Of a stretch of DNA of 64,000 bases, positions 23,957 to 35,991 are shown piece after piece. The notes below the pieces were generated by a model. The model made no database searches, was not told the DNA's origin, and saw only the letters and a list, made by a program, of their open reading frames with translations. The DNA lies in contig JAPDOI010001063.1 of NCBI GenBank assembly GCA_029168955.1, positions 1-64,000 on the forward strand, in the 5' to 3' direction. Made by a program: the position numbers and the translations under genes. Each line of letters begins with the position of its first letter. The first letter of the stretch is position 1. Source of the DNA: Aplectana chamaeleonis. Its lineage: Eukaryota; Nematoda; Chromadorea; Rhabditida; Cosmocercidae.

Positions 23957-25948
23957 CTCAGATAATTTTTGGGCACGGCGCCTCGGCGAAAGAGGGGTTT
24001 TCGGCGGAGCCTCGTCAATGGTTGGCGACGCCTCGGCCTGTTTCAGCGACGCCCTGGCAGAGGGACCGCGGGAAGTTTCAAAATATGAAAACGGGTCGAC
24101 GCCTCAGCGAACAACGTGTTTTGTCGACGCCTCGCCCTTGTTCAGCGACGCTTCGTCAATGAACTCACGGCCCTTTAATTATCAATACTGATTCAATAAC
24201 AAACATTTTAAGACGTCGACTGCAAGCAGCCGGTGCTCTTCTCTTGATTTCGCTGTTGCTTCTATCTTATCCAAAGCTTTACAAGTACCAAGTGCACCAC
24301 TCACCACCTGTTTTTGTTTCTGTGACTGCTATCCAATGTTGTGTAATTCGGTAATTTGCAGCTACTACGCAGTCATTTCTCTTATATGCCTGTGTCTACT
24401 TTTTGATTCTCCTATATATTGCGACAGCCGCCCGGTTTTCTGAAGCAGGACCTGCAAACCGAAGACAGAAAATTTATAAATTATCTTAATTAAAGAATCT
24501 CGTCTCGAAAGGGTGAGTCAAAACTTCATCTCTTTTCAAAGGGCAAAAATTTTATGTGCGAAGAACACGTAGTTTCTCAATAATCGCCTGGAAAAAAAAT
24601 TGAAATTTCCGAAAAACCACTTTGTACTCCTGTCTGCCCCTGTTCCAAAAAAATGATTTGAACTTCATTTGTTTTCAGTGTGGATTATGTATGATTGTTC
24701 TTTCTTTCCTATATTAGTGATAATAATCAGCCATGCCGCATGCTTACGCCCATCGGTGATGTCCGCCCCCAAAGGTACGGTACCATGTGTTTTTTGTATG
24801 AGAACTGCGCCTTTTCTGGTTCAGGAACGTCAAATATTATTGTGAGATCTGGTCCTTTATGCATTGGCATACCTGGTAATGGAAGCGAAACATGATCATA
24901 TTTGGCTGGAAAAGAGGGAGAATCGCTCTGAGGAGATGTCCTGTCTTGCATGGAAGGGTGTGTTAACCGACATTTTAAGATTAAAATCTATAAGAGATGC
25001 AGAATACAGATTTTTATAGAATTATCTTGATGTTTCGGATTGTTTCCATTTTCTTGTATGTGTGGCTAAAAAGATAGAACTGCTTCCTTCCTTCCGCTGC
25101 AGACAGAGCAAAGCGTCCACTTCAGGGTGGGTTTTTATCCCATTTTCTTTTTCATATTTGGTCTTTGCTGATAGTAAAGTTACTATTTCAGATAGACTAC
25201 AACGCTAGATAGTTATATTATATGTAGAGATGTTGCACAGTGATTTGCTGAAAATTTTCTCCCAACCCCATATATGGAATTTCAACATATCAACGAGGTA
25301 GGTTTTCTGGAGCTGAAACATTGTTTGACGGCGATCTACTCAATTTCTGTATTTCAGAGCTCCCTCAATACATCACGCGATGGTGCTATAGGTTACAATG
25401 AAGGATCCTGATGAAAAATGGGGACTGATGCAGATTTTAAGCCTTTTTCGTCGATTTCATTCCCTACTGCCATCCTGGTCACTGGACATTATCCTTGATT
25501 GTGATTACCAAGCTCACAAGAATTTTATTCACAAACTGCTTTATTTTAAGTCACGAATGTACCATTTCATTGAGTGAAATTGCTGTTATGAAATGTTATG
25601 AAATAAATAAATACTTGTAATATTTCTGTTATGGTGACTTGGGGGAAATAAGGACTTGTATTCGGAAAATCTGAGCAAGTTTGCAGCTCAATGTAACTAA
25701 GTTTCGGGGCAAAAGTAATAGGAACGAAGGGAAGGAGCGCAGCGAAACAGTGAAGAAAGCGCCTATCGTGCTCTGATGATAATGCCGCTGCATACGCGAC
25801 GCAATCGACGAAAATTTGTGTGGGTGTAGTTAACGCGCTCCAATGACAAGACTTTCGGCGCCGCCTCGGCAAATGGTCGTCGACGGTTCCCGGGGGGGTT
25901 TCGGCCGCCGACCATTTGCCGAGGCGTCGTGCCTCAAAACTATCTGAG
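23957..25948. mobile_element. Non-autonomous TIR element, CTCAGATA ends, 2-bp TSD
   Basis: The terminal repeats are about 31 bp (CTCAGATAATTTTTGGG on the left). The flanking CC is duplicated relative to the intact empty site in the arm at 22226-22240. Arrays of a gacgcctcggc-type word lie within 230 bp of the left end and 100 bp of the right end. It belongs with 6600-7300, and more loosely with 51552-53314. No transposase was identified. Confidence 0.8.
24727..24951 (-). other. Unidentified open frame inside the 2-bp-TSD element
   Basis: The minus-strand frame reads like a real protein segment rich in Pro and hydrophobic residues (with PEPEKAQFSYKKHMVPYLWG) and ends in a stop. A tttccag sequence precedes part of it. 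I do not recognise the family. It could be a captured host exon or chance. Confidence 0.25.
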
Positions 25949-26352
25949 CCGCCGCGATAAGGGTACTGTGGATCGGGGCAGCCCTTTCAAATTTTGACCG
26001 TTACTGGCTTGTGGGGGGGGGGTGTTGGAGGGATACACCGAGTGATTTTTGCATCCCATTTCCAATGCATTCTGTGTGTATCGACAGGGGTTGGAGACGT
26101 CGGCTCATCCAACTATGACCGGGGCCTGAAGGTAATTTTGCAGTTCTCAATTATCGGTGAGGTTGTGCTACGAACAGAGCAGTCGATGGTAGTGGTCGAC
26201 ACCTCGGGTTGTTAATTTAGGGCTAAAACTTGGCGGTCGTCTCGCTTTGAAAATCCATTTTCCGCCACCCCATTTAGCCATAAACAGCGAAAGAAGTTCA
26301 CATGGGAATCGAAGCAATAATTTACTCCAAAACAACGCTCACAAGTGTCGTT

Positions 26353-27045
26353 AGGGCCTTTCAGAGTGGCGTCGCAGAAAATTTCGCTGTCGCGGCGACG
26401 AGGTGAGAGATGGGGGGTGCTACGCAGCGCAAACCGTGCCGCGCGACGGGAGCGAACGTCGCGCTTTCAGAGTGGGAGCGACGGCGCGAGCTGGGAGCGA
26501 CGTTCTGCGAAGTTTTGCGACGTTTTGCGAGGCGAATGGTCTCGACCATTTTTGTCGCTGTCGCTATTTGTCGCTGATGTTTCTTCGTAATAGCTAGTGT
26601 TCCTTCGTTACTATCTCGTATTAGCTAGTGTTCCTTCGTTACTATCTGTCCATTAACTCTCTGTGGAATCATCTTTTTGCCTATTTCACTAACTATTTGC
26701 CATCCAGGATTAATTTCGTCATGGGATTTAATTGGTCATCCAGGATTTACCTCGTCATGGCGTTTAATAATATTTTGTGGTCGACACCTTCATTTGTTAT
26801 GCAAATATTTTCAGTTGAAGGTGATTCTACTGGTGGTAGTGTTTCCTGGTATATTATTCGAAATGGCTAGTTTTTGTTCCAGAGCACATGTTTATGCGCT
26901 CTGATCAAACTTAAAGGGCGGGGAAGAAATAAGAGACGCTGAGAAAGGGATATGACGCGGCGGCAGTCGATAGGCCACGCCTTTTTTCCTTCGCTCTGAG
27001 GAGCGATGCCGCGAATTTCGCAGCGACGCCACTCTGAAAGGCCCT
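26353..27045. mobile_element. Harbinger-like non-autonomous element, 3-bp TSD
   Basis: The ends are AGGGCCTTTCAGAGTGGCG and its complement, pairing over at least 23 bp. GTT flanks both sides (26350-26352 and 27046-27048). The GGGCCTTTCA terminus and 3-bp TSD match PIF/Harbinger elements and resemble 11139-11420. No coding capacity was seen. Confidence 0.75.
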
Positions 27046-27048
27046 GTT

Positions 27049-28253
27049 GAGGTCCGCCAACGGGTAAAAGTTACGGAGTGTAGACGTTGTGCACTCAGAA
27101 AATATACCAGACCTAATTTTGGCGATCCAGTGGATAATCAAACCTCATTAGGTTCAATAATAAGCAGTAGCTTACGCCGAAGTCCTACCATCAATGGCTT
27201 AACATGAGATACACTTCGGTCTCCAGTATGAGTAGAAAATTAAGGTATCAAACAAATAACTAAGCTACGGATAGAAAAAAAAATTGTCTTAAACTAGAAA
27301 GAAAAAGAGAAAACAAATCAAAGCGATGATAAGTAGATTAACACAAAAACCAACCACACCGAGCGGAAACTTGTCAGCAGGCGCAACTTCTCCGGCTAGT
27401 TGCAGGTCAGCATTTCCAAGCTTCGCTGCAATCAAAACCTTCTGTGTTCTGAAGTTGTCCTTATTTCCGTATAGCTTCTAAAAAAACACGAATAGTATAG
27501 CATGAACAATAACCAAGATAGGGAAGCACTATCTTAAAATGTAATCCGGACTACAGCAAACGGATTTTCGTCAAAAAATAATACTGTAATCAATACTCTA
27601 AATTATACGCACCCCTTTTACCATTTTGCTGGATGGTGAAGCGAACCTTCGTGGAAGGCGCTTGAAAATGATGGGTCAGCACTTTAAAAATGTACGAAAA
27701 ATTCCAAAATTGCGTAGCGGTCCGTAAACCACAGCACACAGTCAATCCACGCAGCCAGTGACACTAGGCACCGTACCTAAAAACTGCCACACGCGCGAAG
27801 TTAATATTTTCAAATTGCAAAAAAGTTGGCAATAAAAAAATGTGCGTTAACTTAGTATATGTCGCGATGCACATAGTTAATAAACGATAAAATGCGTGGC
27901 CTGGAGAGCCCAGAATGTGAAACCACCTAGATTTAGTCAATTCTTACCTAAAAAATGTTGCACAAAGCCGTAAAATAAGTGTCTTGATGTAGATACGTAC
28001 GCGATACACCGAACTTTACGCTCAAAAAATTGCGTCTTCGAAAAGTCCTTTTATTCTGGTTTCAAGATTTTGTGTATTTGTGGTGCTGTAACAAGGTTTC
28101 TGCTTGATGGGAATTACTTACTCCTGGTTACTTCTTGTAATTTAGATAGTTTTTGGACGGCAGAGAATTGCTAGTGTGCAGTATACTTGTTCCAAATGAA
28201 ATTTATTTCGAATATTCGACTTCTCGACTGTAGTCGGATGTCACACCTTTTCG
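27049..28253. other. Stretch without recognisable features
   Basis: AT-rich with short frames only. No exon, RNA gene or paired repeat was recognised. Confidence 0.45.
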
Positions 28254-28701
28254 AATTCTATCCAAAAGGGGTCTTCCAAGCGAAAGAGGTTTGGTGCGCG
28301 CCAGAAACGTTCCAACAAAAAGGGAACAATAGGAAAGTGAAGTGAAGAGTGTACAAAAAGTGAACAATATTTTCTCCAAGCGATATTCTCGGTCGACTTT
28401 TCTATACAGCGAAAACAAACCGTTGCGGAAAAATGAAACAATTGAAATACGTCATCAAGTAAAACTATTCCCATATAATCTCGTGAACGAATAAAAGTCT
28501 TTTTTTGAAAAACCATTATGTTCTTCCACGTAAAATACCCCAACGGTTTGTTTTTGCTATATAGAAGAGTCAACCGAGAATATCGCTTGGAGAAAATATT
28601 GTTCACTTTTTGTACACTCTCCTCACTTCACTTTCCTATTGTTCCTGTTCCTGGCGCGCACCAAACCTCTTTCGCTTGGAAGACCACTATTGGATAGAAT
28701 T
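28254..28701. mobile_element. Hairpin MITE
   Basis: The left arm, about 28254-28425 (starting AATTCTATCCAA), is complementary to about 28540-28701 with mismatches. Its right end overlaps the start of the 0.7-kb duplicated unit at 28693. No TSD was recognised. Confidence 0.65.
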
Positions 28702-28784
28702 GTTCAGTTTTTCCTGTTATTACGCAGTAATATCCCTAAAAAATATGCAACACTTATCAACCTTTTTGGACTGAGTCCAACACA

Positions 28785-28965
28785 CTCCCAGTTGGGTCCA
28801 ACACACTTTTCTCGGCGCTTTCCCAGTTGGGTCCAACACACTTTTCCCGGCGCTCGGCGCACTCCCAGTTGGGTCCAACACACTTTTCGCGGCGCTCGGC
28901 GCACTCTCAGTTGGGTCCAGCGCACTTTTCCCGGCGTTCGGCGCACTCCTAGTGGAGTCGCGCCT
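28785..28965 (+). repeat. 42-bp minisatellite
   Basis: About four units of the form gttgggtccaacacac + ttttcccggcgc + tcggcgcactccca. Each contains the palindrome GTTGGGTCCAAC, degraded in later units. Confidence 0.8.
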
Positions 28966-29208
28966 ACTTGTTTCAGCGCCCGGCGCATTCCCAGTGAAGT
29001 CCCGTCTACCTTCCCAGGGCTCCTACTGCACATGCAGCCGCCCATGAAGGCGCTCAGCAACGTTTTACTCAGGAACCTGATGTTATCGGGTTATCAGTAT
29101 ACGCCATCTCATCATAACAACAAACCGAATTTCTTCATTTCTGAAAACAAACCGTCCGAATTTCCGTTCACTCTCTCTCTCTCACACACACACACACCAC
29201 ATACACAC

Positions 29209-29356
<148 letters not shown>

Positions 29357-30666
29357 GGGCTGTGCGTAACTGAATTTTGTAATTTCGTAAATCGTAATTT
29401 TTGGAATTCCTCGTAATTCGTAAATCGTAACTGATAATGAGTAATAAGCCCACACATGACCCAAACCTCATTCGATGTGGAAACACCGTAGCATTTCAGT
29501 GATGAGGTGTTTCCATATCGCAATAGGCAGGAGGTTGGGTTTCAAAAAGACATTTTTGGAGCAGCACTTGAATAAATATTCAGTACACATACGTGGGATA
29601 GGAACGACTTTAATAGAGAAAATGGAAACTCTAAGTTTATTTAAGTACCACACCTGTGCCAGGTTTCGCCCAACTTTTGAATACGAAAGCATAGGGAATC
29701 ATCGCTCTACCAAACACAGTTCAGTTGAAGCCAAGGAGGGCAACACTGTGATGAGAAAAAATTTACGGTTGGATAGTTTTAGCCTTAACCTTTTGAGGAA
29801 GGATGCTTGGATAAGGTGGCCATCCCAAAGGGGATATATATTTACCAAACCACTTCTTCACGCAGAAAACGAGTACGCTCTAAATTTGTAAAGCGTTGCT
29901 CTGAACGGAGTTATAAGCGTTCCTCCACGTTTGTTGGGATGGAGACGGCGGTCTTCTTCTTATTCTTCTTCTTATCGGCCACAGCAGAAGGCAGCTACAT
30001 CACACGGTTTGTTCCACATATCACGAGCAGACAGAGAAGTAGGTCTGGCGGAGCATGAAAATAAATGCATTGAATCATGCCCAGTATTCTGACAGTCAGG
30101 ACATTTATCTGTCACCGACTCGTCAATCCTGTGTACGTAGGCTTTGAGGTATGAAGAATGATAGCAACGTAGACCTGCCAGAGTGACGCGAGAGCGCCTG
30201 GGCAGATCTTCCTCACTATCATCAACTGTAGGAGGCACGACACCAAGGATCGGGTTGGAAGGGGCGCAGGTCAGGCACTCAGACACAAATCTAGTGTGCT
30301 CGATTTGTTGTAGCCTCTTTTGTGTGAGCTCAGAGGTGGCCCATCTTTGACGATCCAATGTAGAAATAGCAGCATGGAGTGGTGTGCGAATATTACGGTG
30401 ATGTGCATCAGATGACAGAAGTGGCTAGTTGGGATGTGCGGCGTTCTTAATAATGCCAATGTGGAACTGTTGAGATTGCAGCTGGCAGTGTTGTTTGACA
30501 GGAAGTACTGCACATTCTTGATGGAGATGGGATATGGGCGTTGACCTTGGGCAGCCAGTGATGACACGTATGTAGTGCAGAGTTCTGTACACGTTGAAGC
30601 TTGTTCCAGGACGCCTCTGACAGATGTCTGGTCTATATCGGAGCCCCATATTCCAGAGTTGGCTGT

Positions 30667-32620
30667 TTTACTCCATGTGACATCCTTGCCGCACGTGGCG
30701 CATGGGTACTTCTGAGCGGGTCCAGGATTCCTCTCCACGCCGGCCCTTTGTAGGAGAATCCTTAGGAGAGCTGAGGCCAGCCAGCATCTCTCCCATAGCG
30801 AAAACCCTCTTCGTGGACGGGTTGATGTCAGTTTGCACGGAGTTGATGTTGCTTCCTCCACACGGCCACGGCACGAACGTACGACATCTCGGCAGCTAAA
30901 GAAGCTCCCCAGTGAATTTCTCTCGCTGCTCACTGATTTAATGAACACATCATTCCGAACCTGCACACTGCCACAAAACTGGAAAACAGCAAATGTCATT
31001 CCTCTGCCTAAGCCCGGTAAATCGCTGTCATCAGCGAAAGGATGCAGGCCAATAAGCCTTCTGTCACCTCTAGCCAAGGTTGCTGAAAAGCTTGTCGTCA
31101 ATGATTTGGCTCAGCATAATGAGAAACAACATCACCAGCACGGCTTTAGGAAGCTACATTCCACCACGACGGCGCTTTTGGAGATCGTTGGCTATGCCAT
31201 CCACGGCTTCAACATGAGGAAGCCCCTCAGGACTGTTGCTGTAGCCCTGGACTTGACAAAAGCATTCGACAGTGTTAACCTGGGTATTCTATCGGATAAC
31301 ATACTGAAGTCCTCTATTCCACCGTGGCAGAAGCGTTGGATAACAGCATTCGTCAAGGGACGTCGAGCAAAAGTTATGTTTCAAAATCATGTCTCTAAAA
31401 GTATCCCCATAGCTGCCGGTGTTCCGCAAGGCGGAGCCTTATCGCCCGCTCTGTTTAATCTGTACTTAGAGGACATTCCGGCACCTCCCCAGGACATTAA
31501 AGTTGTCGCCTACGCTGATGATATGACCATCATGTGCCAAAACCGCGACATACAAGTGGCCGCGAGCAGGATCAACGAGTACCTGATGGATTTGAAAAGC
31601 CATTTCGATAACAAGATGCTCATTGTCTCAGCTGCCAAGTCTTCAGTATCAGTTTTCACAACGGACCCCAAAGAGAACAGCGCCCATCCCGATGTCAGCT
31701 GGGGTAGAGATCGCCTGCCTGCTGCTCGCTTCGTCAAACTACTCGGCCTTATACTCGATCCGTCGCTGAAGTTCTACAAGAACACCGAGCAAAAGCAAGC
31801 AATTGTAAGAGCTATACTCAATGTGCTAAGGGCACTGGGAGGTACATCGTGGGGCAGCAGTAAGGAAACTATTCTGACCACGTATAAGGCTATACTGCAG
31901 CCCGCCCTAGAGTATGCGGCACCGGTTTGGCAGCACTTAGTGTCGGACTCATCCTGGACTAAGGTGCAGCGTGTACAAAACGCTGCTCTTCGGATCGCAA
32001 CCGGATGTGCTAGGAGTTCGCCAATCGAGCATTTACACGCCGAGACACGGGTGCTACCAGTAAAGGAGCACTGTCAGCTCCAGGCCCAGCAGCTGTACAT
32101 TAACATCGTCAAGCAGCCCAACCACCCATCTTGGAGAGTACTTGAGCCTGTAAGAGAGAGAGGCATCAGAAAACCTTTCGCCGATGCTCCAGATAAAGTC
32201 GATCTGCAAAGATGGCACGATTCATATCAAGAACGCCTCCGTCTGTTGCGCGAGGAGCACACCCATTTTGTCAGATTGTATCTGGAAAGAGCGGCTGTTA
32301 ATCCTATTCTGGGTACTGTGCCGCCTCGAGTTTCTGAGTCTGAGTCTCAGCTTAGTAGACGTGCCAGATGCACTCTAGCCTCGTTGCGCTGTGGGCACTC
32401 AACGTTCCTGAAGTCCTACGTGAACAGGATCGACAATAGCACTCCTCACGTTTGCCCGGACTGTGGTGGTCCTGGCCACAATACGCAACACTTATTCAAC
32501 TGTCCAAAAAACCCTACAACGTTGACTACAATAGACCTTTGGACGAATCCGGCGCTGGTCGCCCAGTTTCTGAACCTATAGCAATTACTCTCTTCGTGGC
32601 TGCAAAGAAGAAGAAGAAGA
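30667..32620 (+). mobile_element. Family A copy with a twin-primed 5' inversion
   Basis: It is flanked by the 12-bp TSD agagttggctgt (30655-30666 and 32621-32632). 30667-30895 is the element's extreme 5' end (2A motif and half the PHD finger) in inverted orientation. 30896-32620 is the reverse-transcriptase half to the (AAG)n tail in forward orientation. Inverted 5' plus forward 3' inside one TSD is the signature of twin priming. Confidence 0.85.
30896..32581 (+). CDS. Family A reverse transcriptase, uninterrupted (partial ORF)
   Basis: The frame of more than 560 codons has no stop until 32579-32581. Blocks in order: GCRPISLLSP, QHGFRKLHS, ALDLTKAFDS, GVPQGGALSP, YADDMTIMC with the catalytic Asp pair (about 31513-31539), LLGLILDPS, then a C-terminal CPDCGGPGH...HLFNCP knuckle. 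It lacks the endonuclease and its own start because the insertion is 5'-rearranged, so it cannot be an autonomous element. The clean frame suggests a recent insertion. It makes cDNA from its RNA at a nicked target when complete. Confidence 0.85.
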   Translation, partial: LKKLPSEFLSLLTDLMNTSFRTCTLPQNWKTANVIPLPKPGKSLSSAKGCRPISLLSPLAKVAEKLVVNDLAQHNEKQHHQHGFRKLHSTTTALLEIVGYAIHGFNMRKPLRTVAVALDLTKAFDSVNLGILSDNILKSSIPPWQKRWITAFVKGRRAKVMFQNHVSKSIPIAAGVPQGGALSPALFNLYLEDIPAPPQDIKVVAYADDMTIMCQNRDIQVAASRINEYLMDLKSHFDNKMLIVSAAKSSVSVFTTDPKENSAHPDVSWGRDRLPAARFVKLLGLILDPSLKFYKNTEQKQAIVRAILNVLRALGGTSWGSSKETILTTYKAILQPALEYAAPVWQHLVSDSSWTKVQRVQNAALRIATGCARSSPIEHLHAETRVLPVKEHCQLQAQQLYINIVKQPNHPSWRVLEPVRERGIRKPFADAPDKVDLQRWHDSYQERLRLLREEHTHFVRLYLERAAVNPILGTVPPRVSESESQLSRRARCTLASLRCGHSTFLKSYVNRIDNSTPHVCPDCGGPGHNTQHLFNCPKNPTTLTTIDLWTNPALVAQFLNL

Positions 32621-33078
32621 AGAGTTGGCTGTATCATGGTCTTGTATGTTGTGCGTAAAACTTCTTTTGTGCTACCCCACGTGGTGCACGCCAGAGCACG
32701 GAGGATGTTATTTCGCGTGTTGGCCGTAGCAGCTCGAATACGTGTTTTCGTGAAAACGCGATGGGGGGTCCAGGAACACACCAAGTAGACGAGGGTGCTT
32801 AGATAGGGGCAGCAGATTTTTCTCCCAGAGAACCTTGGGATGCAGTTTGTGCTCAGCATTTGCAGTAGTGCACAAAGGCGGTCTGAGTGGTGAAGGTTGA
32901 TTAGGATTTTGAAATGCGAAATGGTGAGGGCTCCCTCAAAATCTGTGCTTTCAAAAATTAGGTTCTCCATCTTCTTTTTTTTGCATACAGAATTCGCTCC
33001 TTAATATTAAAACATTTGAAAACTTCTTTGAAAAAGTAGGAGACTCTGCAGCCATAATTTCTTAGAGATGTTTCAAAC

Positions 33079-34263
33079 TCAGTATTGTCACCAAGCCTAT
33101 TCTCTCTGTATCTGTCCGATATTCCGAAGCCATCGCCTAACATCCACTTATGTCTGTATGCGGATGACATCACTATTGTGTGCACTGACCCTGTTATTGA
33201 CCGCGCCTCTGCGGAGATGAACAAATACCTCAGCAGTCTGGCCGTATTCTTGGAATCAAAACAGTTAAAGGTCTCGCCTACGAAGTCCAGCGTTACTCTG
33301 TGCACTACTGCCACGGCTGAACACAATCTGCATCCCCAGGTTTTCTGGGAAGGAAATCTGCTGCCCCTATCCAAACACCCTCGTCTACTCGGTGTATTCC
33401 TGGACCCTTCATTGCGATTCCATGAAAACTCACGTATTCGAGCTGCTGCGGCCAATGCGCGTAACAACATACTCCGCGCTCTAGCTGGCACTACATGGGG
33501 TAGCTCAAAGGAAGTCTTGCGCGTTACGTACAAGGCGATGATACAGCCCGTACTGGAATATGGAGCCCCGGTCTGGTCAAGGCACTTGACGGAAACGTCC
33601 TGGAACAAACTTCAGCGAACACAAAACGCTGCTCTACGTGTCATCACTGGATCCCCCAAGTCCATAGTGTTCCACCTACATCAAGAATGTGCACTACTTC
33701 CTGTAAAGCAGCATTGCCAACTGCAGACCCAACAGTTCCATATTGGCATAGTCAGGAATGTCGCTCACCCCAACTATCACTTGCTATCATCCAACCCCCC
33801 TCATTCCCGCAACATCCGTGCACCGTTGTATGCTGCTGTCTCTGTAAATGACCGTCAACGTTGGGCGACCTCAGAGCTCAACCGGAAGAGGCTCCTGCAG
33901 ATGGAGCACACCAGATTCGTCAATGAATACCTCTCCTGTGCCCCTCCCAATTCTATACTCGATGGTGTACCGCCCAAAGTCGATGATAGTGAGATGGATC
34001 TACCAAGACGCTCCCGAGTAATTTTGGCAGGTCTTCGCTGTGGACATTCCTCATTCCTGAAGGCCTATGTCCATAGGATCGATCCATCGGTCCCCGACGT
34101 ATGTCCTGACTGCCATGGCACAGGGCATGATTCATTACATTTATTTTCATGCCCAGCTCGACCAACTTCACTGACAGCTCTGGATATGTGGAAGAAACCG
34201 TGCGATGTGGCCGCCTTCCTGCGCCTATGAGGAGATGCTCGTTGTGGCCGATAAGAAGAAGAA
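33079..34263 (+). mobile_element. Family B non-LTR copy, 5'-truncated
   Basis: A perfect 12-bp TSD gatgtttcaaac is at 33067-33078 and 34264-34275. The insert holds the last 1.2 kb of family B and the (AAG)n tail after gccgataag. Confidence 0.9.
33085..34230 (+). CDS. Family B reverse transcriptase C-terminal half (5'-truncated, open)
   Basis: 381 codons without a stop. It starts just before the YADD box (YADDITIVC) and runs through LLGVFLDPS, the YKAMIQPVLEYGAP thumb region and CPDCHGTGHDS...HLFSCP to a stop at 34228-34230. Earlier catalytic blocks are missing through 5' truncation, so it cannot be active. It differs from family A over the whole length but is alignable. Confidence 0.85.
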   Translation: MSPSLFSLYLSDIPKPSPNIHLCLYADDITIVCTDPVIDRASAEMNKYLSSLAVFLESKQLKVSPTKSSVTLCTTATAEHNLHPQVFWEGNLLPLSKHPRLLGVFLDPSLRFHENSRIRAAAANARNNILRALAGTTWGSSKEVLRVTYKAMIQPVLEYGAPVWSRHLTETSWNKLQRTQNAALRVITGSPKSIVFHLHQECALLPVKQHCQLQTQQFHIGIVRNVAHPNYHLLSSNPPHSRNIRAPLYAAVSVNDRQRWATSELNRKRLLQMEHTRFVNEYLSCAPPNSILDGVPPKVDDSEMDLPRRSRVILAGLRCGHSSFLKAYVHRIDPSVPDVCPDCHGTGHDSLHLFSCPARPTSLTALDMWKKPCDVAAFLRL

Positions 34264-35486
34264 GATGTTTCAAACCAAATTTTGAAATTACCCCCTCTCC
34301 TCTCGTAGCCTCTGGAGATGGACATCAAAGGTTAATTTGGGAGTCCCCGTGAGAATCTTTTTTCGAATAATGTTTTCAGGTTAGAAAATTAATTTCCCGA
34401 TTCTCCGGCAGATTTGAATTCACGAAGTTCCTCTTTTTTGCTTGTATCTTTTCAACCGCTAAAGATGGATGCGTGGGGAAGGTTGTTTTTGATATCTCCG
34501 CAACACTCTGCAATGAAGTGTATATTGGGTTCCAACTTCTATTTGCTCCATGAGCCAGCCAAGTCTTCAGAGCCGAGCCCCACCTTTACTGTCTATTTAT
34601 ATCGGAATGGATTTGCTCTACGAAGTTGCAGACGACAGCTTTAGAAGTTTACAGAGAGCTAGAAGATAGTGGTGCTGGGACGAATATCAATCATGTCAGG
34701 ACCTCGCGGTCACAGCATGATTCTGTTTGCAGTACGTGGTGCAACAGCGCCTGTCTGCAACTGCGGACCGAAATTTTGGTCCGATAGAGACTGCAGCTCC
34801 ATTAAAGGTATGCGTCTCTGGTGTTCATCATGTGACAAGGGCATTCCATGGAAGTAAATAGCTGTGAAGCTACCGACCTGGCTCGGCTTGGGGCAAGGAA
34901 AGGTTGGAACCAAATAATAAGTTTGGTTCCGTCAGAGTGAGAAGGGGAGCGATTGGTCATTCCTGAAGCTCGTTATCAAGAATTATAGTTCTCCATGACT
35001 GACGTACTGCTGACTTCAACCGGCCGGGCATGCACGGGAAAGGGTTCACCGAAAATTGAAATTTTAAAGAGTAATCAAATATTAGGAGTGTGTTAAATTT
35101 GAGTGTTGAAGTTGTGTTGTATTGAAAGTGTTAAATTTATATTTTTACTAGACCGCAGATTCGCATCGCTCATTTAACCGCGTTTTCACGTTTTATTACG
35201 ATTTGTTACGATTTTAGTCCCAAGTTTCGTAATTCGTAAATCGTAAAAAAATTGCCAAAAACACCCGTAATTCGTAAATCGTAAACCGTAATTCGTAATT
35301 ACGCACAGCCCTGATATACATACATACAGACGGTCACACACACCAAGCAGCGTATAGTTAGTAGGATCACGATATCTGGGCCTAAACATGGAAAACTCTG
35401 GCAAGATAGAATTGTTCAGTTTTTCCTGTTATTACGCAGTAATATCCCTCAAAAATATGCAACACTTATCAACCTTTTTGGACTGA

Positions 35487-35700
35487 GTCCAACACACTCC
35501 CAGTTGGGTCCAACACACTTTTCTCGGCGCTTTCCCAGTTGGGTCCAACACACTTTTCTCGGCGCACTCCCAGTTGGGTCCAACACACTTTTCCCGGCGC
35601 TCGGCGCACCCCCGGTTGGGTCCAACACACATTTCGCGGCGCTCGGCGCACTCTCAGTTGGGTCCAGCGCACTTTTCCCGGCGTTCGGCGCACTCCTAGT
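35487..35700 (+). repeat. 42-bp minisatellite, copy 2
   Basis: Five or so units of the same GTTGGGTCCAAC-containing repeat as at 28785-28965. It has one more unit than copy 1, indicating array length change since duplication. Confidence 0.8.
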
Positions 35701-35917
35701 GGAGTCGCGCCTACTTGTTTCAGCGCCCGGCGCATTCCCAGTGAAGTCCCGTCTACCTTCCCAGGGCTCCTACTGCACATGCAGCCGCCCATGAAGGCGC
35801 TCAGCAACGTTTTACTCAGGAAACTGATGATATCGTGTTATCAGTATACGCCATCACATCATAACAACAAACCGAATTGCTTCATTTCTGAAAACAAACC
35901 GACCGAATTTCCGTTCA

Positions 35918-35925
<8 letters not shown>

Positions 35926-35991
<66 letters not shown>
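35926..35991. repeat. (CA)n microsatellite
   Basis: About 30 CA dinucleotides interrupted by one cata. It is the counterpart of the TA tract at 29209-29350. Confidence 0.95.

Larger units (their letters stand above)
22159..26014. mobile_element. Outer TIR element carrying two nested transposons
   Basis: The left TIR (22159 to about 22290, starting CCACAAGCCAGTAACGG) is the reverse complement of a right TIR that is now in three pieces: about 22900-22944, 23941-23956 and 25949-26014. Removing the inserts and their TSD copies gives an element of about 866 bp. The intact left arm is a natural empty site for both insertions. The right boundary is blurred by a G-run. Confidence 0.85.
29955..32876 (-). 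mobile_element. Family B non-LTR copy (minus), 5'-truncated, split by family A
   Basis: Reading the minus strand: about 32876-32633 carries the reverse transcriptase end (with the NNILRALA and TTYKTMIQPT peptides). The frame continues exactly at 30654 and downward (LEYGAPI, the HTRFVSE block, CPDCQNTGHDS) to an (AAG)n tail at 29955-29975. A possible 8-bp TSD (ggcggtct) lies at 29947-29954 and 32877-32884. Family B is a diverged sister of family A. Confidence 0.75.

Noticed and set aside
30271..31101. A single chimeric minus-strand gene joining the PHD region to other sequence
   Set aside because: The frame crosses the twin-priming inversion joint and the insertion boundary at 30667; it is two elements read together.
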